Shown: positions 17,269 through 26,200 of the stretch, one piece after another | Numbering within the stretch: position 1 is the stretch's first letter | Layout: every line of letters begins with the position of its first letter | Assembly (NCBI GenBank): GCA_030446625.1 | Contig: JAUJMY010000007.1 | Coordinates: forward strand, 1 to 64,000 | DNA: 64,000 nt | From: Gaiellaceae bacterium | GTDB taxonomy: Bacteria > Actinomycetota > Thermoleophilia > Gaiellales > Gaiellaceae | Direction: 5' to 3' | Made by a program: the position numbers and the translations under genes | The notes under the pieces: model-generated | The model's input: only the letters and a program-made list of their open reading frames with translations | Databases searched by the model: none | What the model was told of the DNA's origin: nothing

Positions 17269-18018
17269 ATGCGGCGGACCCTCGTCGTGAACGCCGACGA
17301 TTTCGGCATGAGCGGAGGCGTGACGCGTGGCATCGTCGAGGCTCACGAGCGCGGCATCGTCACGACCGCGAGCCTCATGGTGCGCCGGCCGGACGCGACC
17401 GGAGCGGCGGCTTACGCCCGGTCGAGCGCGCGACTCGGGGTCGGTCTTCACCTGGAGCTCGGCGAATGGACCTACCACGACGACGGGTGGCGCGCGGCGT
17501 ACGAGCTCGTGGACGCGGAGGATGCGGCGGCGGTGCGAACCGAGATCGACGCACAGCTCGCCGCGTTTCGCGACATGGTCGGCCGCGACCCGACGCACCT
17601 CGACTCGCACCAGCACGTCCACCGCGCGCACCCTGCCGCGTCGATCCTGCGCGACCTCGGCGCGCGACTCGGGGTCCCCGTCCGCCACTTCACCGCCGAG
17701 ATCCGGTACTGCGGCGACTTCCACGGTCAGGACGCGCGTGGAACGCCGTTCCCCGAGCTCGTCTCCGGCGAGGCGCTCGTGACGCTCCTCGAGCGGCTTC
17801 CAGCGGGGATCACGGAGCTCGCCTGCCATCCCGGCTACGCACGCGGGCTCGAGTCGTCGTACGCCGACGAGCGCGAGCGCGAGCTCGCCGCGCTGTGCGA
17901 TCCACGCGCCCGGACCGCGATCGACCGGCTCGGAATTGTCCTCGCCTCGTTCGAGGACCTTGGTTCCTGGAGGAGCCGACGCGCGGATTCGAACCGCGGA
18001 CCCCTTCATTACGAGTGA
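17269..18018 (+). CDS. YdjC/ChbG-like carbohydrate deacetylase
   Basis: A 249-residue protein. ATG 17269 is chosen; GTG 17251 is also in frame. The N-terminus MRRTLVVNADDFGMSGGVTRGI carries the diagnostic NADDFG metal site. VGLHLELGEW and DSHQHVHRAHP supply further His ligands, and ELACHPGYA the late His. The family deacetylates N-acetylated sugars in oligosaccharides. The frame continues through the antisense of the tRNA-Thr gene, so the last 15 residues (after about base 17973) come from tRNA sequence. The end may therefore be altered by rearrangement or a lost stop codon. Confidence 0.85.
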   Translation: MRRTLVVNADDFGMSGGVTRGIVEAHERGIVTTASLMVRRPDATGAAAYARSSARLGVGLHLELGEWTYHDDGWRAAYELVDAEDAAAVRTEIDAQLAAFRDMVGRDPTHLDSHQHVHRAHPAASILRDLGARLGVPVRHFTAEIRYCGDFHGQDARGTPFPELVSGEALVTLLERLPAGITELACHPGYARGLESSYADERERELAALCDPRARTAIDRLGIVLASFEDLGSWRSRRADSNRGPLHYE

Positions 18019-18046
18019 AGTGCTCTACCAGCTGAGCTACGTCGGC
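17974..18046 (-). tRNA. tRNA-Thr (anticodon CGT)
   Basis: Read on the minus strand, 73 bases fold as a cloverleaf. The acceptor arms are GCCGACG and CGTCGGC, the D arm TAGCTCAGCTGGTAGAGCA, the anticodon stem CTTCA/TGAAG with loop CTCGTAA, and the T arm CGCGG-TTCGAAT-CCGCG. The anticodon is CGT, which reads ACG. CCA is not encoded. It overlaps the 3' end of the plus-strand deacetylase gene. Confidence 0.97.
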
Positions 18047-18080
18047 GGGGAGCGGAGTATAGCCCCGGCGCCGCGGGCCC

Positions 18081-19468
18081 CTAGCCGTGCTTGCGGCCGC
18101 TGGCCTTCCCCGCGTGCGCGGGCCTCGGGAGATCCTTCGCGGCGTCCACCTTCGCCGAGTCCGGCTTCGCCTGCTCGACCTCGGGCAGCTGAAGGTTCTT
18201 CTGCCGCTGCACCTCGGCTGCGTCGAGCTTCAGCTGCTCCGCCTTGCGCTCGTGCTTCGGCTCCTCCCGCCTCGGCTTCTCGCGTCCGGTCGCGGCGGCG
18301 GCGGCGGCCGGGTCGCGCGGCGCGGGCGCCTCTTCCGCCCTCGGCTGCTCCCGGGCCTTCGTCTTCGCGCGCTCGGGCTCCGCGGCCGCACCGTTGCGCT
18401 GCCCGCGCGGAGGCTTCGCCGCTTCCTCGTCGCGCTCCCGGGCCGGCGGTGGCGGGGCGGCGACGACCGCCGTCGGCTGCTCGACGGCTGCGACCGGAAC
18501 GGCGGGTGTGACCGGCGCGGGTGCGCGCGCCCGCGACTTCTCCACCCGAGCTGGGGTAATCGCTGCCGCCGTCGCCGCGCGCTGCGCGCGCGCCTCGCCG
18601 CTCGGCGCGGCCGCCGGACGCGTCGCCGGACGCGCCGACGCCGCGCTCACCACGGGGAGCGCCTCGCGCGGCGGAGCGACGGCGACCGGCGCAGCGGAGC
18701 GCGTCTCGAGCGCCGCGGGCCGCACGACCGGCTCCGGGACGCGCAGAGCCTTCGCGGGCTCGGGCGGAGTCGTGACGACGATCCCGACGCTCGCCGTCAT
18801 CGCGGCCGCCGTCACCGCGGCCTGCGCGGTCGACGCGCCCGCGAAGAGCGCCTTGATCCCGGCCACCACGGCGGCGAAGTCGACCGCGTGCTTCACGCGC
18901 GCCAGACGCCTCGCCGGCGGCTGCTCGAGCTTCCCGGCGAGCGTGCGCCGCGCGCGAAAGATCAGCGTCTCGACCGCCGCTTGGCTGACGTCCATCTCGT
19001 CCGCGATCTCGCGGTAGGAGACCCCTGCCACTCGCGCAGAAGGATCGCCGTGCGCTGGTTCGCCGGCATCTCCGCGAGCGCGTCCTGGAGCTGGATCAGC
19101 TCGTCGGAGCCCATCTGCTGCGGCGCGGGGACGTACTCCTGAATCGCCTGCATGTCGCTCGCGGACTCGACGCGGCCGCGACGCGACGACATGCGGCGGC
19201 GCGTGAGGCACACGTTGTGCGCGATCTTGAAGAGCCACGCGTCCTCCGCCTCGACCGTGATCCCGCGCTTGAGACCGCGGAACGCGTTCATGAACGTGGT
19301 CTGGGTCGCGTCCTCGGCCTCCTCGCGGGAGCCGAGCTGGTTGAAGCAGAAGCCGAAGATCTGGCCGCCGTAGCGCTCGTAGAGGAGGCGCGTCGCCTCC
19401 GCCTCGGGGGCGATGCGCGGCTCGACGTCGGTTGCGCGCCCGACCTCCGGAACTGCGGCCACAGACAC
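18081..19468 (-). CDS. ECF-type RNA polymerase sigma factor with membrane segment and long low-complexity tail (frameshift)
   Basis: It starts at GTG 19468 after AAAGGAG. Region 2 (about residues 25-92) has LYERYGGQIFGFCFNQLGS and EDATQTTFMNAFRGLK. Region 4 has ALAEMPANQRTAILLREWQG, then in another frame VSYREIADEMDVSQAAVETL. The two frames join at the CCCC run 19022-19025: one more base restores a single reading frame of about 462 residues. After region 4 comes a hydrophobic stretch (AGASTAQAAVTAAAMTASVG) and about 230 residues rich in Ala, Pro, Lys, Arg and Glu. The tail may tether or regulate the sigma factor. No anti-sigma gene is adjacent. Confidence 0.8.
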
Positions 19469-19539
19469 CCACTCCTTTCGCGGTCCAGCGCGCCGGAAGC
19501 GAGGCGCGCCCCAGGGAGTGTCGGCGACGACCCCGACGC

Positions 19540-19560
19540 TTCCCTCCCCTTTCGAGGGAA
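19540..19560 (-). terminator. Possible hairpin between holB and the sigma gene
   Basis: TTCCCTC and GAGGGAA pair over 7 bp around a 7-base loop just downstream of holB on the minus strand. There is no clear U tract, so it may be only a weak terminator or an RNA stability element. Confidence 0.3.
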
Positions 19561-19573
19561 CTCGATCGGGAGA

Positions 19574-20664
19574 TCAGGCGGCGACGCGGCCGGCGAGCTC
19601 CCGCCTCAGCCGGACGAAGAGCGCCTCGAGCGCGAGGCCTGCGTTCAGGTTGAACTCCTCGAGCGAGCGCCAGGTCGCCCGTACCTCTTCGCTCGCCCGC
19701 TCCGCGCCCAGCATCCGCTCGCGCGTGGCGTCCTCGGCGAGCTCGCCGCGGCGGTCGTAGTGGACGACGGCGCTCTCCGCGCCCGCCGCGACGACGACGA
19801 GGTCGCGGTACCACGCCGCGAGCTCCTCCAGCCCCGCGAGCAGCTCCTCGCGCTCGGCGCCGCGCTGCGCCCGCCGCGCGCGCTGCTCGGCCTCGCGCGC
19901 GGGCAGCGCGGCGCCCACGCGCTCGAGCTCCGCCTCCTCCCCTCCTTCGCGGCCGCGCCGCGCGCGTGGATGCCGTCGAGCAGGCGCCGCGCCGCGTCCG
20001 CGGGCTCGAAGTCCGGCTCGCGATAGACGCTCCGCGCGATCTCGATCAGCGTCGCGCGGCGATCGGCGGCGTCGACGTCGAGCAGGCGCTCGGCGCGATC
20101 GAGCCGCCCTGCGGCGACGCGCGCGACCGCGGTCCGCTCCAGCTCCGACAGCCCGGGAGCGCGCTCCGCGACCCACTCGCGCACCGCCCGCTCCGACAGC
20201 CGGCGGAACGGCACCAGCTGGCAGCGGGAGCGGATCGTCTCCGGCAGCGGGCCGAGATCGTCGGCGACGAGGACGATCACCGCGTACTCCGGCGGCTCCT
20301 CCAGATCCTTTAGCAACGCGTCCGCCGCGTCGTCGTTCAGCTCGTCGGCGCCGAGGATCAGGTAGACGCGCCGGTCGGCCTCGAACGGGCGCATGTGCAG
20401 GTCGCGGCGCAGCTCGCGCACGTCGTCGATCCGGATCTGGTCGCCGAGCGGGCGCAGGATGTAGACGTCCGGATGCGCCTCGCGCGCGACGCGCCCCGGG
20501 TCGCCGATCAGCGCGCCCGCGAAGGCGATCGCGGCGCTCCGCTTGCCGACGCCGCGCTGCCCGTGGAAGAGATACGCGTGCGCGGGCCCCTCGGCGAGCG
20601 CGGCGCGCAGCAGCCGCTTCGCCTCGAGCTGCTCGAGAAACGCGTCGCCCGGGATGCCGTTCAT
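19574..20664 (-). CDS. holB: DNA polymerase III delta-prime subunit (frameshift near 3' end)
   Basis: The clamp-loader ATPase-like subunit of the replicase. ATG 20664 lies inside the tmk stop codon. The P-loop is HAYLFHGQRGVGKRSAAI, followed by DDVRELRRDLHMRPFEADR, DDAADALLKDLEEPPEYAV (Walker B region and SRC neighbourhood) and LPETIRSRCQLVPFR, which are hallmarks of HolB. The frame breaks at the CCCC run 19939-19942; one extra base joins it to the C-terminal helices (ELERVGAALPAREAEQ to LRRELAGRVAA) for about 363 residues. The gene is essential, so the break is probably a sequence error. Confidence 0.9.
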
Positions 20665-21257
20665 CGGACGAGGTCGCGCAGCTGTCCGTGGATCAGCTCC
20701 GCCGTCTCCTGGGCCGGCGCGGCGGCGTCGACTGCGACGACGCGCTCCCGGAACAGCTCGGCGAGCCGCCGGTACGCCTCGTCCACGCGCGCGCGGAAGT
20801 CGGGCCCCTCGCGCTCGATCCGGTCGGGCTCGGCGACGCGGCCGGCGGACTCCTCCGGGTCGAGGAGGAGCACGAACGTCCGGTCCGGGAGCAGCCCGCG
20901 CGTGGCCTGCAGGTTCAGCTCGAGCACGCGCTCGAGCCCGAGCCCGCGGGCGATCCCCTGGTACGCGAGCGACGAGTCGATGTAGCGGTCGCAGATCACG
21001 TCGGCGCCGCGCTCGAGGGCCGGCGCGATCACCCGGTCGACGAGCTCCGCGCGCGCGGCCGCGAAGAGCGCGGCCTCCGCCCACGCCGTCATCTCGGTCC
21101 CGTTCAGGACGAGCTCGCGCACGCCCTCGCCGAGCGGCGTGCCTCCCGGCTCGCGCGCGGTCACGACCTCGCGCCCCGCGGCCTCCAGGCGCTCCCGCAG
21201 CAGCTCCGCCTGGGTCGACTTCCCGGAGCCGTCAAGGCCCTCGAAGGTCACGAACAT
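20661..21257 (-). CDS. tmk: Thymidylate kinase
   Basis: A 198-residue enzyme that phosphorylates dTMP to dTDP with ATP in DNA precursor synthesis. It starts at ATG 21257 (MFVTFEGLDGSGKSTQAELL) with a P-loop. The dTMP-binding DRYIDSSLAYQG motif is present, and the lid region is RIEREGPDFRARVDEAYR. It overlaps holB by ATGA, a common tmk-holB pairing. The upstream gene is divergent, 23 bases away, so the promoters must be compact. Confidence 0.95.
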   Translation of the reverse strand: MFVTFEGLDGSGKSTQAELLRERLEAAGREVVTAREPGGTPLGEGVRELVLNGTEMTAWAEAALFAAARAELVDRVIAPALERGADVICDRYIDSSLAYQGIARGLGLERVLELNLQATRGLLPDRTFVLLLDPEESAGRVAEPDRIEREGPDFRARVDEAYRRLAELFRERVVAVDAAAPAQETAELIHGQLRDLVR

Positions 21258-21280
21258 CGCGGGGTCGTAGGATAAGTCGC

Positions 21281-22189
21281 GTGCGCGCGGTCGTGACAGG
21301 GGGCGCGGGCTTCATCGGCTCGCACGTCGTGGACGCGCTGCTCGAACGCGGCGACGAGGTGCACGTCGTCGACAGCCTGGCAAGCGGCAAGCGCGAGAAC
21401 CTCGCCGAAGGCGCGGACTTCCACGAGCGCGACATCCGCAGCGGGGTGAGCGAGCTCTTCGCCGCCGTGCAGCCGCAGGTGTGCTTCCACCTCGCCGCGC
21501 AGGCTGACGTCCGCGTCTCGGTCGAGCGCCCCGACCACGACGCGGACGTGAACGTGCTCGGGACGATCCGCGTGCTCGAGGCGGCGCGCGAGCAGGGGAC
21601 GCACGTCGTCTTCAGCTCCACCGGCGGCGCGATCTACGGCGAGACGGAGCGCGCGGCGCGCGAGGACGACGAGCGCCGGCCGCTCGCGCCGTACGGGACG
21701 TCGAAGCTCTGCGGCGAGGAGTACCTGGCGACGTACAACCGGCTGCACGGGACGCGCCACGTCACGCTCCGCTACGGCAACGTCTACGGGCCGCGCCAGG
21801 ACCCGCACGGCGAGGCCGGCGTCGTGGCGATCTTCTTCAACCGGCTGAAGAGCGGCGAGCGCTGCCGGATCTTCGGCGACGGCCGCCAGACCCGGGACTA
21901 CGTCTACGTCGGCGACGTCGTCACTGCGACCGTGGCCGCCGCCGCGGCCAGCGGGGGCGTCTACAACGTCGGCACCGGCGTCGCGACCTCGGTGCTCGAG
22001 CTCTTCGAGACGAGCCGGCAGGTCGCGGACGTCGAGAGCGAGCCCGAGTTCGCGCCGCCGCGGCTCGGCGAGCTCCAGCGCAGCTTCCTCGACCCGGGAC
22101 TCGCAGAGCGCGAGCTCGACTGGCGGCCGGAGCAGGAGCTCACGAGCGGGCTCCGCGCGACCTGGGACTGGATCTCGCAGCCGGACTAG
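21281..22189 (+). CDS. NAD-dependent sugar-nucleotide epimerase (GalE-like, extended SDR)
   Basis: About 302 residues starting at GTG 21281 (MRAVVTGGAGFIGSHVVDAL). The NAD-binding TGGAGFIGSH, the catalytic Ser in FSSTGGAIYGE and the YGTSK Tyr/Lys pair are all in place. RYGNVYGPRQDPHGEAGVV is typical of UDP-glucose 4-epimerase-like enzymes. The product is a UDP-sugar donor, which could feed the polysaccharide cluster to its left. The exact substrate is not fixed by sequence. Confidence 0.9.
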   Translation: MRAVVTGGAGFIGSHVVDALLERGDEVHVVDSLASGKRENLAEGADFHERDIRSGVSELFAAVQPQVCFHLAAQADVRVSVERPDHDADVNVLGTIRVLEAAREQGTHVVFSSTGGAIYGETERAAREDDERRPLAPYGTSKLCGEEYLATYNRLHGTRHVTLRYGNVYGPRQDPHGEAGVVAIFFNRLKSGERCRIFGDGRQTRDYVYVGDVVTATVAAAAASGGVYNVGTGVATSVLELFETSRQVADVESEPEFAPPRLGELQRSFLDPGLAERELDWRPEQELTSGLRATWDWISQPD

Positions 22190-22351
22190 GAGGGATTGGC
22201 GGAACCGTCCTCGCCGCAGGGGTGCGATGGGCGGTGCGAGGTAAGGACGCAGGGAGCCCCCGTATTCGGCGAATACGGGGGCGACCGAGGACGCTGCATC
22301 GCGCCGTCCAGCGCGGCCCGGCGCCACAGGATTGTTTCGCCGAGCCCTCCC
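22189..22351 (+). ncRNA. Putative structured RNA (strand unresolved)
   Basis: The 200 bases between the epimerase gene and the LytR_C gene are unusually self-complementary. GGAGGG at 22189 pairs with CCCTCC at 22345-22350, GGCG and CGCC lie just inside, and the internal segment GGTGCGATG (about 22231-22239) can pair with CATCGCGCC (about 22298-22306). A perfect 27-base palindrome sits at the tip. The result is a long rod with a central bulge, as in 6S-like RNAs. It matches no RNA family that I recognise, and may act as a leader for the downstream gene instead. Confidence 0.35.
22256..22282. repeat. Perfect 27-base palindrome (12 bp stem, 3-base loop)
   Basis: GCCCCCGTATTCG, one central G, then CGAATACGGGGGC. 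This is the apical hairpin of the putative RNA above. It lacks a T tract on either strand, so it is not a standard terminator. Confidence 0.85.
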
Positions 22352-22392
22352 ACAGCAGGAGACGCCTGGGCCGGGGCGAATCCGAGCGGCCC

Positions 22393-22887
22393 GTGGAGCA
22401 GTCGGTCGCCTCACTCGAGCTCGTTCGGCCCTGGCGGACCGCCACGCTCGTCGCAACCGCCGTCGCCGCGCTCGAGCTCGTTCTCCTCCTCGTGCTTGGC
22501 GTCGCGCTGCTCGGGAACCCGATCGCGGAGCAGGTCCAGGCCGAGGCGAAGCAGGCGCGCGCGCTCCCGCCCCTGAAGCCGAAGGCGAACGGGAAGCCGA
22601 GCCTCGCCCGCAACGAGACGGCCGTGATGATCCTGAACGGGAACGGCGTCAGCGGCGCGGCGGGGCGGGCGGCCGGTCAGGTGCGCGGGATCGGCTACAC
22701 GATCGGCGCCGTCGGCAACGCGCCGCGCAGCGACCACACCCGCAGCGTCGTGATGTACCGCGAGGGCTACCGCCCCGAGGCCGCGCGGCTCGCGCGCGAC
22801 CTGCGCGTGAAGATCGTCGCGCCGCTCGACGGCCTGCGCGTGGACGAGCTCCTGGGCGCGCACGTCGTCTACGTCGTCGCCGACTAG
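22393..22887 (+). CDS. LytR_C-domain membrane protein
   Basis: About 164 residues from GTG 22393; a longer frame exists upstream but crosses the structured region. A transmembrane segment (TLVATAVAALELVLLLVLGV, about residues 16-40) is followed by a LytR_C domain: VMILNGNGVSGAAGRAAGQV, GYTIGAVGNAP, SVVMYREGYRPEAARLARDL. LytR_C domains occur at the C-terminus of LytR-CpsA-Psr wall-glycopolymer ligases and as small anchored proteins. The domain probably lies outside the cytoplasmic membrane. The following small membrane gene starts 19 bases downstream. Confidence 0.75.
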   Translation: MEQSVASLELVRPWRTATLVATAVAALELVLLLVLGVALLGNPIAEQVQAEAKQARALPPLKPKANGKPSLARNETAVMILNGNGVSGAAGRAAGQVRGIGYTIGAVGNAPRSDHTRSVVMYREGYRPEAARLARDLRVKIVAPLDGLRVDELLGAHVVYVVAD

Positions 22888-23083
22888 CGCCGGCCCGCCG
22901 CGGCCGATGTTCCTCGCCGTGCTGATCGGCCTTCCGTTCGCCGTCGCGGCGACGCTCGTCCTCCTGCTCGGACGAGTCCGGCTGCTGCTCGCGATCGGTG
23001 CCGCGCTGTGGCTCGCCGCGACGGTCTACTACCTCGTGTACTACGAGTGCGGCCCGACCGTAGGCGAGTGCCTCCCCGGCTTA

Positions 23084-23985
23084 GAACTCGAATCAGAATG
23101 AGTTCTGGAGCCTCCTGAAGCAGACGAGGCAGCAGCCGAGTGCGAGGAAGGCCTCGTGGATTTCGTGACGGCGGTCGTAGCGGACGAGCAGCCGCTTGAA
23201 GTGGTGCAGCCAGGCGAAGGTCCGCTCCACGACCCAGCGGGCGCGGCCGAGCCCGGAGCCGTGCTCGGTCTGGCGGCGAGCGATCTCCGAGCCGATGCCG
23301 CGTCGGCGTAGCTCGCGCCGGTACTTGTCGTGGTCGTAGCCGCGGTCGGCGGTGACGCGCTCGGGCCGCCGGCGAGGGCGACCGACGCGACCGCGCACGG
23401 GCGGGACCCGCTCGAGCAGCGGGATCAGCTGGGTGACGTCGTTGCGGTTACCGCCCGTGAGCGTCCAGGCGAGCGGGATCCCGCTCGCATCGACCAGGAG
23501 GTGGTGCTTGGAGCCGTTTCTGGCTCTATCAACCGGGCTCGGGCCCGTCTCGGAGCCCCCTTTTTCGCCTGCACGTGGCTCGAGTCGGCCACCGCCCGCG
23601 ACCACTCGATCTCACCAGCGGCGCGCAACTCGTCCAACAACAACGCATGCAGCCGCTCCCACACTCCCGCCCGCTGCCACTCGTCCAGGCGGCGGTAGCA
23701 GGTCGAGCCCGAGCCGAAGCCGAGCTCAAGCGGCAGATGCCGCCATGCGATCCCCGTGTGCAACACGAACAGGATCCCCTGTAGCGCAGCACGATCGTCC
23801 AAACGCTTGCGGCCCGGAAACCGAAAGCGTCGCTCTACTCTCGGCAGCAGCGGCTCGACGCGCTCCCACAGCGCGTCGGACACAACCCACGGCGCGACAG
23901 CCATCGGCACCCTCTCCCAGCTTGACGACGGATGCCGACGGCCTTCGTCATCAGGGAACGGGTCCCTTCATTTCGATTCGAGTTC
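23084..23985 (-). mobile_element. IS5-family insertion sequence, 902 bp
   Basis: Terminal inverted repeats begin GAACTCGAATC at both ends (16 of the first 19 bases match). The element is flanked by a TTA direct repeat (23081-23083 and 23986-23988), fitting the TNA target duplication of IS5 subgroups. It contains one transposase gene in two frames on the minus strand. Both ends are intact, so the element looks capable of movement. Confidence 0.92.
23093..23910 (-). CDS. IS5-family DDE transposase, two frames joined by -1 frameshift
   Basis: The first frame starts at ATG 23910 (MPMAVAPWVVSDALWERVEP) and carries the N-terminal DUF4096-like region and the first catalytic Asp (AVADSSHVQAKKG). The second frame carries the second Asp (VTADRGYDHDKYR) and the Glu (RWVVERTFAWLHHFKRL). 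The frames meet at the A5G5 tract (plus-strand 23556-23565). There, AAG and GGG codons can re-pair one base back (A AAG GGG), a plausible programmed -1 slip. Two-frame transposases are normal in the IS427-like IS5 subgroup. Confidence 0.88.
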
Positions 23986-24080
23986 TTAGGCGCCCTCTTC
24001 GCGCTCTGGGCATTCGCAGCGTGGCTCGCGGGCGTCGGCGTCGCCGCGCTCGTGCGCAGGCTGCGTGGCCAGCAGCGGGA

Positions 24081-26064
24081 CTAACCGCTCCCGCGCTTCT
24101 CCATGTCCGCGCGGACGCGGTCGAGCGTCAGTCCGGTGTCGACGTCCTGGCGGTCGAGCCCGAAGGCGCGGTCGAGGTAGAGGAACGCGCGGTCGAGGTC
24201 GCCGCGGGCCTCGTACTCGAAGCGGCCGAGCTGGTACCACGTCTCCGGGTTCTTCGGCTGGAGCTCCACCGCCTCGACGTACAGCCGGTACGCCGCGCGC
24301 TCGTCGCCCCGCGCCTCCAGCACGGCGGCTCGCAGGTGGAGCGGCTCGATCGAGAGCGGGTCGAGCGACTGCGCGCGCCGCGCGCGTCGTCGGCGGCGCT
24401 GCGGAGGTCGCCGCGCGCGACGGCGTCGATCGCCGAGTCGACCCGGCGCTCCGCGAGCGCGGCGTCGCGAGCGACGAGATGACGACGACGGCCAGCGCGG
24501 CGGCGGCGAGCGCGGCGAGCGGCTGCCGCCGCGGCCGTTCGACTGCGCCGCGGCCGGCCGAGACGAGCACGCCGAGCGCGAGGAAGAACGGCGCGCTGAC
24601 CGCGACGTAGTCCCAGCCGATGTCGATCAGCGCGTGCGCGAGGTACGCGACGAGCGCCGCTGCGAGCGCGGCGGCCGCGGCACGATCGGCGCCGCGCAGC
24701 CGTCGCAGCGCCGCCGCCACCGCGAGCGCGGCGGCGATCGCGGTCGCGAGCAGCAGCGCGAAGCCGACGACGCCGGTCTCCGCGAGCGCCTGGAGCGCGA
24801 GGTTGTGCGGGGCGAGCGGCTGCTGCGTGTCGTCGCGGAGCGGTCGCCGCGCGAGCTCGAACGTCCCCGCGCCGGTCCCGCGGAGCGGGTTCTGCTCGAA
24901 GATCGCCCACGCCTGCGTCCACCACGTCCAGCGGTTGTTGGAGCTGAAGGACCCGAACCGCTCCGGCCCCTGCGGGACCTGCACGTTCGGCGGATTCCGG
25001 AACTCGTCCCAGCGCTCCTCGACCCACGCGGCGGGATCGCCGACGCGCACCGCTGCGCCGACGAGGAGGATCAGAATCGCCGCCGCAGCCGCGATCGAGG
25101 CCCCGTGCCCGACACGCGCGCGGGCAGGCGCGTCGAGCGGCCGGCGCGCGTCCGCGCGCGCGAGGACATGAGCTGCGGCGAACGCGAGGCCGAGGCCGAC
25201 GACGATCAGGACGCCGAACAGCAGTCCGGCGGCCGTGCGCTCGTCCGCGCCGACGCCGGCGTCCGCGATTCCCGGCCGCGACAGCGCCCAGGCAGCGAGT
25301 GCGCCCGCGACCGGCAGCGCGACGAACAGCGCGAGCGCCCCCTCGAGCCGCGGCCCTGCGAGCGCGAACCACGCGGCGACCGCGACGAAAGCGACGACGA
25401 ACCCGCCGCGGGAGGCCGTCAGCGCGATGGCCACGAACGCCGCCGCGAGCGCCGCGGTCGCGCCTGCGCGCACGAGCGCGTGCTGGGTCCGCTGGGCCGC
25501 GAGCCAGAGCCACAGCGGCAGAGACATGGCCGCGAGCAGCGCGAGCGCGTTCCAGTAGCCGATCGGCGCGCGCAGGCGCGCGTTCCGGTCGGAGTCGGGA
25601 CCGAGCGCCGGCACGACCTTCCCGAGGAGCGCCCACGCGAGCGCGAGTCCGATCGGGACGGCGAAGGCGTATGCGACGGCGCGCGGCGCCCGCTCCACGA
25701 GAGCGCCGACGAGGATCCCGACGACGAGCAGCGCGAGGTAGACGGCGCCGCGGTTGAACGCGTCCCACGAGCGGTCCGGCTGGATCGACCACAGGATCGA
25801 GACCCCCGTCCACACGACCCACGCGCCCAGGAGCGCGACGAGCGCCGCGCCCACACGTCCCACGCGCGCGCGCGCGAGGAAGCCGGACGCCGCGGCGGCG
25901 ACACCGGCGGCGGCGACGAGCAGCGCGAGGGCGCCGAGCGGGACGAGGCGCGACGTGTCCGAGCCGCCGCCGACGAACACCGCGAGCGCGAGCAGCAGCG
26001 CTGCCGCCCCGGCGAGCACGCTGCCGGCGGCGCTCCCAGGCGCAGCGCCCGCGACGGCAGCCAT
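24081..26064 (-). CDS. O-antigen ligase/polymerase-like membrane protein with TPR tail (two frameshifts)
   Basis: It starts at ATG 26064. About ten transmembrane helices are followed by the Wzy_C signature WWTQAWAIFEQNPLRGTGAG and APHNLALQALAETGVVGFAL. Enzymes of this group polymerise or ligate glycans on the outer face of the membrane. The C-terminal TPR-like part (AAYRLYVEAVELQPKNPETW, LGRFEYEARGDLDRAFLYLD) is in another frame. Two single-base breaks, near 24463-24475 and 24372-24392, separate it. Reconstructed length is about 660 residues. Its stop overlaps that of the IS-split gene, in convergent orientation. Confidence 0.82.
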
Positions 26065-26200
26065 CCGCCCGAAGCTAGCACGCGCCCCCGACGCACCCCG
26101 CCGACTTACAAATGGCTTACAGCGGGATTACCGGCGGCTCACCGCGGCAGGTGAAGATGAGCGGGGCGCCGGTGGCCGGCGGTCCCGGTACCGTGCCGCT

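Larger units (their letters stand above)
22907..24084 (+). pseudogene. Two-TM small membrane protein gene interrupted by an IS5-family element
   Basis: The 5' part (22907-23083) encodes MFLAVLIGLPFAVAATLVLL through to GECLPGL. The 3' part (23989-24084) encodes GALFALWAFAAWLAGVGVAALVRR and a stop. Removing the 902-bp element and one TTA restores an uninterrupted 90-residue frame with a coherent late membrane helix. The insertion therefore broke a real gene, probably recently. Function is unknown; it is next to the LytR_C gene and could be an envelope component. Confidence 0.85.

Noticed and set aside
17960-18035. Extra coding frames continuing rightward through the tRNA region
   Set aside because: These are translations of the tRNA antisense strand, a common artefact.
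22240-22350. RNase P, SRP or tmRNA gene in the structured intergenic region
   Set aside because: None of the diagnostic sequences of these RNAs (for example GAGGAAAGUCC or GGAAGGAAGCAGC) is present.
24128-26154. Long Arg-rich frames on both strands across the O-antigen-ligase gene
   Set aside because: Shadows of the Ala/Leu-rich membrane protein; only one minus-strand frame shows membrane helices and the Wzy_C signature.
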